Notes: generated from the letters alone by a model not told the origin. A stretch of 20,032 nucleotides of DNA from an uncultured Ruminococcus sp. (GCA_900545285.1 UQYK01000034.1:1-20032); one strand, 5' to 3'. Counted from the first letter of the stretch, positions 1 to 6,217 are shown. A program made the numbers and translations.

Positions 1-58
1 TATGCAGCAAAATTTGCCGAAAAGACACTTGTATACGCTTGTGAAGACAGGTTCTAAG
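1..58. repeat. Tail of a small dispersed repeat (copy 1)
   Basis: Bases 22-58 match 7722-7758 at 35 of 37 positions. Bases 12-25 also share the string TTTGCCGAAAAGA with the right arm of the fold-back element at 1889-2042. The unit appears cut by the left edge of the window, so its true length is unknown. No coding sequence is visible between bases 1 and 138. I infer a small non-coding repeat family; no transposase is visible. Confidence 0.55.
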
Positions 59-101
59 CCTCCCCTAGGCGGTGGAGGGGGTTCTTAAAAACCTGTTTCA
101 C
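41..101. repeat. Inverted repeat ending inside parS
   Basis: GTGAAGACAGGTT (41-53) is complementary to AACCTGTTTCAC (90-101), with one base bulged. The intervening sequence contains a GC-rich stretch, CCTCC...GGAGG (60-79), that can itself pair. The right arm supplies the left half of the parS palindrome. The structure lacks a T-run and is therefore not a clear terminator. Confidence 0.4.
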
Positions 102-109
102 GTGAAACA
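94..109. other. parS: parS centromere site (ParB/Spo0J binding)
   Basis: TGTTTCACGTGAAACA is a perfect 16-bp palindrome and matches the Bacillus subtilis parS consensus (TGTTNCACGTGAAACA) at every position. In that family ParB/Spo0J loads here, spreads, and recruits SMC to organise and segregate the replication-origin region. It lies 30 bases upstream of the start of the first gene and just before that gene's ribosome site, so bound ParB could affect its transcription. No parA or parB gene is in the window. The identification rests on exact sequence match. Confidence 0.9.
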
Positions 110-138
110 CCACAAAAAGCGAAAGGAGATGGAATGAT

Positions 139-585
139 TTGAAAAAATGGAAGAAGCTTTTGCTGGTGGGCGGATGCAGCTTGTTTTTGCAGCTGTTCCA
201 CTGGCTGATTTATCAGTGGGTGTCCTTTCCTGCCGGACTGTTATTTTTGACACCGCTGCTGCTGTGTGCGGTGTATCATGTCTATCAGTCGGATACCGCA
301 GAGAGCCGCGGCCTTCGGCGGCTGGAGGTCTTTTTCAGCGGCGTACTGATTCCGTTTTTGCTTTGCGCTTTATTTTCCGGAATCCTGTTTTTGCAAAATC
401 CGGACTTGTACTTGTACCACGCCAATATGCTGCCCACTGGCGGCCGGACGGAAACCATTGCCCTCTATGCTGGACGCATGATGCTGACTTCCTGCTATGT
501 GCTGTTTTTTTCCGGGCTGGATGTACTTTTGCTGCGTTTGCAGGATCATCACCTCCGGCAGAAACAGGAAGGAGCGGCCGAATGA
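139..585 (+). CDS. Small four-helix membrane protein, unknown function
   Basis: This 148-residue protein has a basic N-terminus and about four hydrophobic segments (near residues 7-24, 30-48, 64-85 and 108-134), then a short charged tail. I recognise no family and propose no function. The TTG start at 139 is chosen because AAGGAG lies about ten bases upstream; an overlapping ATG at 134 reads only two codons before a stop. Its stop overlaps the start of the metallophosphoesterase by four bases (ATGA), so the two are almost certainly co-transcribed and translationally coupled. parS lies immediately upstream. An overlapping reading frame on the same strand (from 147) is only the extension of the next gene's frame. 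Confidence 0.75.
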   Translation: MKKWKKLLLVGGCSLFLQLFHWLIYQWVSFPAGLLFLTPLLLCAVYHVYQSDTAESRGLRRLEVFFSGVLIPFLLCALFSGILFLQNPDLYLYHANMLPTGGRTETIALYAGRMMLTSCYVLFFSGLDVLLLRLQDHHLRQKQEGAAE

Positions 586-1439
586 TCTGGATGATAATTG
601 TACTTCTGCTGTTTGCACTGTTGCTGCTGTGGTTTTGCGTGGAGCAAAAGCTTCTCCTGCTGCGCCGGAAAACCATTTCCCTAGCGCGTCTCCCCCAGCA
701 GTGGGACGGTCTGCGGATTCTGCAAATTACCGATCTGCACCATCGGCAAATGGGACAGGATAACTGCCGCATTGTCCGGTGTGCGCAAAAAGAAAAACCA
801 GACTATATCGTTCTTACCGGTGATCTGGTTTCCCGGGATATGAAGGATTTTACTTCGATCGGGCGCTTTTTGCAAAATCTCCGTTCTGTCGCGCCGGTGT
901 ATCTTTGCCCGGGAAATCATGAACTGGATTTGCCGCCGGAGGTGCAGCAGCGGCTGTATCATACCATTCGGGAATCCGGCTGTAAGCTGCTGTCAGATGA
1001 AACCGTGACGCTTTCCCAGACGCAGACAACTGCACCCCTGTATCTGTGCGGCGCGGCATTATCCTCCCGGATTTATCGGGATGAAAACCACAGCTTCCGG
1101 CACCTGGAACCCTATCCCCCGGAGAAACTCCATCAGGCGCTGGGCACCTCGGAAGGCTGTACCATTTTGCTGGCGCATAATCCCCTGCTGCTGGACAGCT
1201 ATGCCGATTGGGGCGCAGACCTGGTGCTATGCGGACACATGCACGGCGGTCTGATTCGGCTGCCGTTTGTGGGCGGCATGCTGTCACCGGAGCGCCGCTT
1301 CTTCCCCCGTTATGACAAGGGTCTCTACCAAAAAAAGAACACGAAAATGTATGTATCCGGCGGAATCGGAAAACCCCGCATGGGGAATCCGCCGGAAATC
1401 AATTTGTTGGTGCTCCGCGCTAAAAACACTGCCAGATAA
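582..1439 (+). CDS. Membrane-anchored metallophosphoesterase, YkuE-like
   Basis: The 285-residue protein starts with a hydrophobic anchor (about residues 3-20), followed by a calcineurin-type metallophosphoesterase domain. The metal-binding motifs appear in order: ITDLHH, LTGDLVSRD, PGNHE, LAHNP and CGHMHGG. Relatives such as B. subtilis YkuE are two-metal hydrolases at the membrane, some linked to lipid or UDP-sugar substrates. The substrate here cannot be read from the sequence. The ATG at 582 overlaps the upstream stop. The open frame extends far upstream to 147, but that part lies over the previous gene and is not expected to be translated. The last 20 bases overlap the end of convergent spoVAC, with no terminator between them. 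Confidence 0.9.
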   Translation: MIWMIIVLLLFALLLLWFCVEQKLLLLRRKTISLARLPQQWDGLRILQITDLHHRQMGQDNCRIVRCAQKEKPDYIVLTGDLVSRDMKDFTSIGRFLQNLRSVAPVYLCPGNHELDLPPEVQQRLYHTIRESGCKLLSDETVTLSQTQTTAPLYLCGAALSSRIYRDENHSFRHLEPYPPEKLHQALGTSEGCTILLAHNPLLLDSYADWGADLVLCGHMHGGLIRLPFVGGMLSPERRFFPRYDKGLYQKKNTKMYVSGGIGKPRMGNPPEINLLVLRAKNTAR

Positions 1440-1866
1440 AATAGATCAGACCATACAGCATAGAAGCGGCAGTTCCGTAGAGAATGACCGGGCCGGCAAT
1501 GGTGAAAATCTTGGTGCCAATGCCCAGAATCCACCCTTCGGTGCGGGCTTCAATGGCGGAAGAAACCACACCGTTTGCAAATCCGGTGATGGGAACCAGC
1601 GTTCCGGCACCGGCGTGTTTGGCCAGCTTTGCATACCAACCAAGACCGGTGAGAATGGCGCTTACGGCCACCAGTCCAATGGAGATCCAGGCGGAGGCGG
1701 CCTTTTGTTCCAATCCCACATATTCGGTGAGAATGTGAATCCCGGCCTCTCCAATGGCACAGATCAGTCCCCCGATCAGAAAAGCCAGAGGGATGTTTTT
1801 CCAGGACTTTGACTTTGGCGCAGTTTGATTCTGCATGGTTTCATAAAGAGTACGGCTGATTTTCAT
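1420..1866 (-). CDS. spoVAC: Stage V sporulation protein AC (SpoVAC)
   Basis: The 148-residue membrane protein has a short soluble N-terminus and about four hydrophobic segments. The segment FLIGGLICAIGE and the later motif GAGTLVPITGFANGVVSSAIEA are typical of SpoVAC. It is part of the spore inner-membrane SpoVA channel, which moves Ca-dipicolinic acid into the forespore and releases it at germination. The ATG at 1866 is preceded by AAAGGAAA at a suitable distance. In most spore formers this gene directly precedes spoVAD on the same strand. Here it is on the opposite strand and divergent from spoVAD, with a fold-back element at the junction. Its 3' end overlaps the metallophosphoesterase gene. 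Confidence 0.93.
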   Translation of the reverse strand: MKISRTLYETMQNQTAPKSKSWKNIPLAFLIGGLICAIGEAGIHILTEYVGLEQKAASAWISIGLVAVSAILTGLGWYAKLAKHAGAGTLVPITGFANGVVSSAIEARTEGWILGIGTKIFTIAGPVILYGTAASMLYGLIYFIWQCF

Positions 1867-1888
1867 AAAACAATTTCCTTTCTAGGGA

Positions 1889-2042
1889 GTGTTGACACTA
1901 AGATAATATGCAGATTTTCGAGCATAAATTTTACGTAGACAAGGCAAAAAGTCGCAGACAGGCTGTCGCCTGTCAAGACTTTTTAACGCAGGATGCGTGA
2001 AATTTTGCCGAAAAGATGCGTTGTTAGGCTTAGTGTCAACAC
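1889..2042. repeat. 154-bp fold-back (MITE-like) element
   Basis: The ends GTGTTGACACTAAG (1889-1902) and CTTAGTGTCAACAC (2029-2042) are perfect 14-bp inverted repeats. The interior also folds back: the arms share blocks such as AAAAAGTC and GACAGGC around the central GACAGG/CCTGTC loop near 1960-1975. No open reading frame lies inside, and I see no clear target-site duplication. The structure fits a non-autonomous miniature transposable element or a dispersed fold-back repeat. It occupies the spoVAC upstream region, so it may supply or disturb that gene's promoter. A TTTGCCGAAAAGA string is shared with the repeat at the left end of the window. Confidence 0.7.
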
Positions 2043-2137
2043 GACCTAAAGCGACATTTTTGAAAACATGTTCTTATACGTATCGGATTTTGCGGTGTTC
2101 CTTTCTATTGTGTCCTGCCTGCGCGGTGTTTATACGC

Positions 2138-2171
2138 AAAGAACCTGTATCCATGCAGGTTCTTTCTGTTT
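2138..2171 (+). terminator. Hairpin upstream of spoVAD
   Basis: AAAGAACCTG (2138-2147) pairs perfectly with CAGGTTCTTT (2156-2165) across an eight-base loop, followed by a pyrimidine-rich CTGTTTT. This looks like an intrinsic terminator on the plus strand. No plus-strand gene ends just before it, so it may stop read-through from the left, isolate spoVAD, or end a small unrecognised transcript. Confidence 0.5.
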
Positions 2172-2193
2172 TCCGGAAAATTCCGTCCTGCCG

Positions 2194-2223
2194 CGTATAA
2201 ATGCACTGCCATTGCACATACTG
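2194..2223 (+). promoter_or_regulatory. Candidate sigma-F/sigma-G promoter of spoVAD
   Basis: CGTATA (2194-2199) and CATACTG (2217-2223) are 17 bases apart. This resembles the forespore sigma-G pattern (TGAATA, then CATACTA) and the sigma-F -35 core GTATA. spoVA genes are known sigma-G targets in Bacillus. The site lies just upstream of the spoVAD ribosome site. It would make the more upstream ATG at 2201 non-functional, supporting the start at 2243. Confidence 0.5.
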
Positions 2224-2242
2224 TCAGCGAGGTGAATTGCAA

Positions 2243-3298
2243 ATGGTACGAGCATTGGCACGAGGTGTGTTTCAATATCCCCTGCCGCCGCGCATCATCA
2301 GTTATGCGGCCGTGGCAGGAAAAAAAGAGGGCGAAGGCCCTATGGGCGCGTGCTTTGACCGGATTGAACCGGATGCCCATTTCGGACAGGAGACCTGGGA
2401 AAAGGCGGAGAGTACCATGCAGCGGCAGACCGTGCTGCTGGCGCTGGAAAAGTGCGGCATGGAGGAATCCCAGCTCAGCTGTATCTGTGCCGGAGATCTG
2501 ATCAATCAGTGCACCGGTTCCACATATGGACTGCGGCCGCTGGAAATTCCCTTTCTGGGCATTTATGGTGCCTGTTCCACCATGGCAGAGGGACTTTTGA
2601 CCGCTTCCCTGCTGGCGGCATCCGGCGTGGGCGAATATACGGCGGCGGTGACTTCTTCCCATTTCTCTACGGCAGAGCGGCAGTTCCGCTTTCCCCTGGC
2701 CTATGGCGGACAGCGACCTCCCACGGCACAGTGGACGTGTACCGCTTCCGGAGCAGTCATTCTCCGTCAGCCGGAGGAAGAACCGGAACGGGCTTCCGGC
2801 CTTTTCGTCACCGGCTGCTGCATTGGCACCATTGTAGATCTGGGTGTGACGGATGCCAACCACATGGGGGCAGCCATGGCACCGGCGGCGGCGCATACCA
2901 TTGTGCGCTATCTCCAGGCCACCGGAACCCAGCCCTCTTCCTATGATGCCATTATCACCGGAGACCTGGGCTGCATCGGCAGTGAGCTGGTATGTGATCT
3001 GGTGATGAAACAGGGATACGATATCAACGGGGTGCATCAGGACTGCGGCGCCATGATGTTTGATCCCGAGACCCAGGACACTCACGCCGGCGGTTCCGGG
3101 TGCGGATGCAGTGCCAGCCTGCTGTGCGGCCATTTTCTGCCCATGCTTCAGGATCGGACATACCACCGGGTTCTGTTTGCGGCAACAGGGGCACTGATGT
3201 CCCCTACGGCTTCTCAACAGGGAGAGAGCATTCCCGGCATTTCACATCTTGTGGAAATCTGCGTGTCGGAGCCTGCTTTCCACAATGCAGAAAAATAG
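2243..3298 (+). CDS. spoVAD: Stage V sporulation protein AD (SpoVAD)
   Basis: The 351-residue soluble protein has a thiolase-like fold. Family signatures visible include IISYAAVAGKKEGEGPMG near the N-terminus, WEKAES, YGACSTMAEGL, HFSTAERQFRFP and the C-terminal ATGALMSPTASQQGESIPGI. SpoVAD binds dipicolinic acid and works with the membrane SpoVA proteins in loading and releasing it. The length is close to the roughly 340 residues of the B. subtilis protein. The ATG at 2243 is chosen because GAGGTGA lies seven bases upstream; an in-frame ATG at 2201 would fall inside the putative forespore promoter. spoVAE follows after 174 bases. Several TGTGGAAA motifs begin within its last 50 bases. Confidence 0.95.
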   Translation: MVRALARGVFQYPLPPRIISYAAVAGKKEGEGPMGACFDRIEPDAHFGQETWEKAESTMQRQTVLLALEKCGMEESQLSCICAGDLINQCTGSTYGLRPLEIPFLGIYGACSTMAEGLLTASLLAASGVGEYTAAVTSSHFSTAERQFRFPLAYGGQRPPTAQWTCTASGAVILRQPEEEPERASGLFVTGCCIGTIVDLGVTDANHMGAAMAPAAAHTIVRYLQATGTQPSSYDAIITGDLGCIGSELVCDLVMKQGYDINGVHQDCGAMMFDPETQDTHAGGSGCGCSASLLCGHFLPMLQDRTYHRVLFAATGALMSPTASQQGESIPGISHLVEICVSEPAFHNAEK

Positions 3299-3438
3299 GA
3301 GCCGAAGCACTTTTGACAATCCACTGTGGAAAATGCTGCCGTGCTTCGGCGCAGGAAAAAATTGTGGAAAAGTGTTTTGCAAAAGGAAAATGCAGGTTTC
3401 CACAGAGACTTGTGGAAAGTCAGGAAAACCTGTGGAAA
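3250..3438. repeat. Cluster of seven TGTGGAAA motifs (DnaA-box-like)
   Basis: TGTGGAAA occurs on the plus strand at 3250, 3325, 3363, 3411 and 3431. Its complement TTTCCACA occurs at 3277 and 3397. The copies at 3325-3333 and 3363-3371 read TTTTCCACA on the minus strand, one base from the DnaA box TTATCCACA; the others differ from it at two positions. The copy at 3325 lies in the loop of a perfect 10-bp inverted repeat (GCCGAAGCAC 3301-3310, GTGCTTCGGC 3341-3350). The array spans the end of spoVAD and the gap before spoVAE. A DnaA-binding cluster is an inference; another regulator is possible. Confidence 0.55.
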
Positions 3439-3472
3439 GCAGCACTCGTTTTTTCAGGAAGGAGATGCAACC

Positions 3473-3832
3473 ATGATACCGGATTTGCTCTGGGCATTTC
3501 TGATCGGCGGCCTGCTCTGTGCCGTGGGACAGGTGCTCATTGATTATACGAAACTGACACCGGCGCGGATTTTGACTGCCTATGTGGTGGCCGGTGTATT
3601 CCTCTCTGCCGTGGGGGTCTATCCCCTTCTGGTCGATCTGGCCGGCGGGGGCGCCAGCGTACCGCTGACAGGCTTCGGCAATCTGCTGGCAGAGGGCGTG
3701 CGGGAATCCGTGCAGGAAAAGGGATTCCTCGGCATCTTTCTGGGCGGCCTGACTGCCTCCTCCGGCGGTATTACAGCAGCAATGGTGTTCGGCCTGATCT
3801 GTGCGGCTGTTTTTCGCCCCAAACAGAAATAG
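3473..3832 (+). CDS. spoVAE: Stage V sporulation protein AE (SpoVAE)
   Basis: The 119-residue membrane protein has about three hydrophobic segments. It carries motifs shared with SpoVAC and typical of SpoVAE: LWAFLIGGLLCAVGQ, then SVPLTGFGNLLAEGV, and a C-terminal GGLTASSGGITAA stretch. It belongs to the SpoVA dipicolinate channel of the spore inner membrane. The ATG at 3473 follows AAGGAG at about eight bases; the open frame extends upstream to 3326, but those residues do not resemble the family. It follows spoVAD after 174 bases containing the TGTGGAAA cluster, so the two may still be one transcript. No clear terminator is visible downstream. Confidence 0.93.
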   Translation: MIPDLLWAFLIGGLLCAVGQVLIDYTKLTPARILTAYVVAGVFLSAVGVYPLLVDLAGGGASVPLTGFGNLLAEGVRESVQEKGFLGIFLGGLTASSGGITAAMVFGLICAAVFRPKQK

Positions 3833-3999
3833 CCCCTCTCCCCTTCTGGCTCTTGCGGAAATATTTAGCCGGAGCGGCAGGAATGGGCGGTTTTTTGCAG
3901 AAACGGGGCAATTGGTGTCTGAATCCTGTGCATATTGCTGTATTGCTGGATAAAAAAACGATTTACACTTATGCAAGTATACAATTCTCAAAAAAGTGC

Positions 4000-4028
4000 T
4001 TGACTTTCCTTTCGATTTGTAGTATACT
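4000..4028 (+). promoter_or_regulatory. Sigma-A promoter for the tRNA pair
   Basis: TTGACT (4000-4005) and TATACT (4023-4028) are separated by 17 bases, close to the vegetative consensus. Transcription would begin near 4035 and run into tRNA-Met and tRNA-Glu. The rest of the gap from 3833 to 3999 holds no gene or structure that I can support. Confidence 0.8.
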
Positions 4029-4046
4029 ATAACAGTCGCAGGAAAT

Positions 4047-4088
4047 GCAGAAGTGATTGAGAAAACGTCACTTTGAAGCTGCTTTTTT
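4047..4088 (+). terminator. Terminator-like hairpin in the tRNA leader
   Basis: GCAGAAGTGA (4047-4056) can pair with TCACTT (4068-4073) and CTGC (4079-4082), with a small bulge, and six T residues follow (4083-4088). It lies between the promoter and the first tRNA, ending six bases before it. It could attenuate tRNA transcription or act in 5' processing of the precursor. Confidence 0.45.
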
Positions 4089-4093
4089 GATGT

Positions 4094-4170
4094 GGCGGCA
4101 TAGCTCAGTTGGCTAGAGTACTCGGTTCATACCCGATTGGTCGCTGGTTCGAATCCTGCTGCCGCTACCA
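4094..4170 (+). tRNA. tRNA-Met (anticodon CAT)
   Basis: This 77-base cloverleaf has an encoded CCA end. The acceptor stem GGCGGCA pairs with TGCCGCT, the anticodon loop TTCATAC gives CAT, and the T-loop is TTCGAAT. The paired 1-72 position (G-U) suggests the elongator rather than the initiator, which normally has a mismatch there. Pairing is unusually weak for a tRNA: position 27-43 is C-U in the anticodon stem, the middle pair of the T-stem is U-U, and one D-stem pair is G-U. It lies three bases before tRNA-Glu. Confidence 0.88.
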
Positions 4171-4173
4171 TAC

Positions 4174-4248
4174 GGCCCGTTGGTCAAGAGGTTAAGACAC
4201 CGCCCTTTCACGGCGGAATCATGGGTTCAATTCCCGTACGGGTCACCA
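4174..4248 (+). tRNA. tRNA-Glu (anticodon TTC)
   Basis: This 75-base tRNA has a fully paired acceptor stem (GGCCCGT with ACGGGTC, including one G-U), anticodon stem CCGCC/GGCGG, loop CTTTCAC and an encoded CCA. It is co-transcribed with tRNA-Met and followed by a strong terminator. Confidence 0.96.
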
Positions 4249-4255
4249 AATTGCA

Positions 4256-4297
4256 AAACCCGGAAATGACGATAATCGTTGTTTCCGGGTTTTTTTG
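4256..4297 (+). terminator. Intrinsic terminator after the tRNAs
   Basis: AAACCCGGAAA (4256-4266) pairs with TTTCCGGGTTT (4282-4292), and an inner ACGAT/ATCGT stem extends it. A run of eight T residues follows. It ends the tRNA transcript. Confidence 0.93.
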
Positions 4298-4321
4298 TAC
4301 GCATTTGCCGCAAAGCGGCGC

Positions 4322-4363
4322 AAAAAACGGATCTGTGCCATCTGCGGCAAAGATCCGTTTTTT
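4322..4363. terminator. Bidirectional terminator before the histidine phosphatase gene end
   Basis: AAAAAACGGATCT (4322-4334) and AGATCCGTTTTTT (4351-4363) form a 13-bp stem with T-runs on both strands. It sits 20 bases beyond the minus-strand stop codon at 4384 and can end that gene as well as any leftover tRNA read-through. Confidence 0.9.
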
Positions 4364-4383
4364 ATGCTGATAAAGATCAATTT

Positions 4384-5001
4384 TTAGCCCTGATAGGGGA
4401 CCATTCCCAGAATTTCAAAGGCCTGGGAGCGCTGCCAGAGATCTGCGGTGACATAGATGTCAAAGCCTTCGCCCGGTGCACATTGCAGCTGATCTGCCGG
4501 AATTTTCGGCAGGCCAAACCCGGCCAGCATGTTGGAAATAATGCCGCCGTGGGTGATAACGGCACAGTGGAGCAGGTCTTCCTGCATCATGTCTGCGATG
4601 ATTTCCCGGAGAGATTTGAAGATGCGCAGCTGTACCTCCTTGACGCTTTCGCCCTGGGGCGGACGGCAGTCCAGGCCGCCTTTCAGCCACGCCTTGAATT
4701 CCGGCAGCTGTACCAGTTCGTCTGCCTTTTTCCCCTCAAATTTGCCGAAGTCCATTTCAATGAGATTGTCTACGGTCTGGACAGGCACATCCGGAAAGAG
4801 GATGTCTGCGGTTTCCATGCAGCGGCGCAGGGGACTGCTGTAGACCCGTGCCACATTGGGATAGACAAATTCGTCTGTTTTTCCGGCCAGCTCTGCCGCG
4901 CCCTTGTTGGAGAGGGGATAGTCTGTGCGGCCGATATAGATGCCGTTTTCGTTGGCGGCCGTCATTCCGTGCCGGATGACGCTGATGCGATAACCTTTCA
5001 T
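4384..5001 (-). CDS. Histidine phosphatase family protein (GpmB/CobC-like)
   Basis: The 205-residue protein belongs to the phosphoglycerate-mutase-like histidine phosphatases. The catalytic motif VIRHGMTAAN holds His11, YSSPLRRCMETA the phosphate-binding arginines, and IEMDFGKFEG (Glu82) and VITHGG (His151) complete the site. Relatives include broad-specificity phosphatases, alpha-ribazole phosphatase and cofactor-dependent mutases; the sequence does not decide between them. The ATG at 5001 is chosen because AGGAGGT lies ten bases upstream and the protein then starts just before the catalytic strand. The open frame could extend to 5130, but that part has no family resemblance. It is a single gene, divergent from apbE. 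Confidence 0.9.
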   Translation of the reverse strand: MKGYRISVIRHGMTAANENGIYIGRTDYPLSNKGAAELAGKTDEFVYPNVARVYSSPLRRCMETADILFPDVPVQTVDNLIEMDFGKFEGKKADELVQLPEFKAWLKGGLDCRPPQGESVKEVQLRIFKSLREIIADMMQEDLLHCAVITHGGIISNMLAGFGLPKIPADQLQCAPGEGFDIYVTADLWQRSQAFEILGMVPYQG

Positions 5002-5140
5002 CTGAATAGATACCTCCTGAAATGATGAAAAAACGCCCTTTTGCGCAAGAAAAATTCCGATGTGTTGCATAAGCAGCACGCGTGGGAATAATCCCCAAAA
5101 AATATCATAATTTGGTTGTAAAATAAGCAATTGTTTCCCA

Positions 5141-5169
5141 TTTACAAAAGTGCGCAGTTGTATTATAAT
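5141..5169 (+). promoter_or_regulatory. Sigma-A promoter of apbE
   Basis: TTTACA (5141-5146) and TATAAT (5164-5169) are 17 bases apart. The transcript would have a leader of about 80 bases before apbE, in which GGTTTT and AAAACC stretches can pair. The rest of the 5002-5257 gap should also hold the promoter of the minus-strand phosphatase, but I cannot place it with confidence. Confidence 0.8.
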
Positions 5170-5257
5170 ATAAGGTGGTTTTTGAAGAAATCGGACATGA
5201 TGGATTTTTTTCCAAAACCATTATACCACAAATACGCCGGAAAAGAAAGTTGTTTTT

Positions 5258-6217
5258 ATGATAGACTGGAAAAAAGTTTTTCTGGGGCTGCCGCTGCTTC
5301 TGACGGCCTGTGCCGCCCCGCAGACACCGGCGGAGACCAAGACCGTCTGGGTGATGGATACGGCCTGTACCATTTCGCTGCACGGCGGATCCGGCGATGC
5401 GGCGGCGCAGCGGCTGTCCGGGCTGGATCAGATGCTGGATAACTATGACCCGGACAGCGACATTTCCCGTCTGAATGCGGCAGGGACCCTGTCCGGCATC
5501 CCGGAGCTTGCAGAAATCACAGCGCAGACTGCCGATTTGCAGCAGCGCTTCGGCAGCCGGGTGGATCTGACTGTAGGAAAGCTGACGGCGCTCTGGGGGA
5601 TTACCACGGATCACCCCCATGTGCCTTCTGAGACAGAGCTGCGCGCTGTGCTGCCCACCATTTCGCCTGCCCATGTCAGCACCTCCGGAGATACGGTGAC
5701 GCTGGCAGACGGGGCACAGCTGGACTGCGGCGCGGTGGCAAAGGGCTACGCCCTGGATCAGGTCAAGGCGCTCCTGGAGCAGGACACCGGGATCACCTGG
5801 GGCACAGTCTCCATGACCTCGTCCATTCTGTGCTACGGCGAAAAGCCGGACGGCGCACCGTTCCGTCTGGAAATCCGGGATCCGGACGGGGACGGCGCAC
5901 TGGGCACTGCGTCTGTGGATGCCTGCTTTTTGTCCACCTCCGGGGGATATGAGCGGTATTTTACCGCAGATGACGGAAAGCAGTACTGTCACATTCTGGA
6001 TCCTGTTACCGGCATGCCGGCAGAGACGGACCTTAACACGGTAACGGTATTTTGTGACAGCGGACTGATGTCTGATTTTCTTTCTACTTCCATCTGGATG
6101 GAGGGCACTGCCGGAATCGAGTCTCACCTCCATGCCGCGGATTATCAGATTGTGGCGCAGGACAAGGACGGCACGCTGTATGTCAGCGATGGTCTGGACT
6201 TTACGCCGAATGATTGA
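5258..6217 (+). CDS. apbE: FAD:protein FMN transferase, ApbE lipoprotein
   Basis: The 319-residue protein has a short lipoprotein signal with lipobox LLTAC (Cys18), so it should be anchored outside the membrane. ApbE transfers FMN from FAD to a threonine of target proteins such as RnfD and RnfG. Family motifs appear in order: DNYDPDSDISRLN, DLTVGKLTALWG, LDCGAVAKGYALD, STSGGYERYF, HILDPVTGMP and the metal-site region SDFLSTSIWMEG. Where many relatives have LGGN, this one reads MTSS. Its position directly before the rnf genes fits its role in maturing the complex. It has its own promoter and a strong terminator, so it is probably a separate transcript. The ribosome site is weak (AAAGAAAG). Confidence 0.93.
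   Translation: MIDWKKVFLGLPLLLTACAAPQTPAETKTVWVMDTACTISLHGGSGDAAAQRLSGLDQMLDNYDPDSDISRLNAAGTLSGIPELAEITAQTADLQQRFGSRVDLTVGKLTALWGITTDHPHVPSETELRAVLPTISPAHVSTSGDTVTLADGAQLDCGAVAKGYALDQVKALLEQDTGITWGTVSMTSSILCYGEKPDGAPFRLEIRDPDGDGALGTASVDACFLSTSGGYERYFTADDGKQYCHILDPVTGMPAETDLNTVTVFCDSGLMSDFLSTSIWMEGTAGIESHLHAADYQIVAQDKDGTLYVSDGLDFTPND

Noticed and set aside
147..581. Long plus-strand open frame upstream of the metallophosphoesterase start
   Set aside because: It lies over the four-helix membrane protein in another frame, has no ribosome site and no family resemblance; the coupled ATG at 582 fits better.
2169..2180. TTTTCCGGAAAA palindrome, also seen as TTTCCGGAAA near 12387
   Set aside because: Short palindromes of this kind occur by chance; the two sites share no other context.
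2105..3217. 370-codon minus-strand open frame over spoVAD
   Set aside because: It is antisense to a well-identified gene, with low-complexity His/Gly/Arg-rich translation, and is explained by GC-rich codon use.
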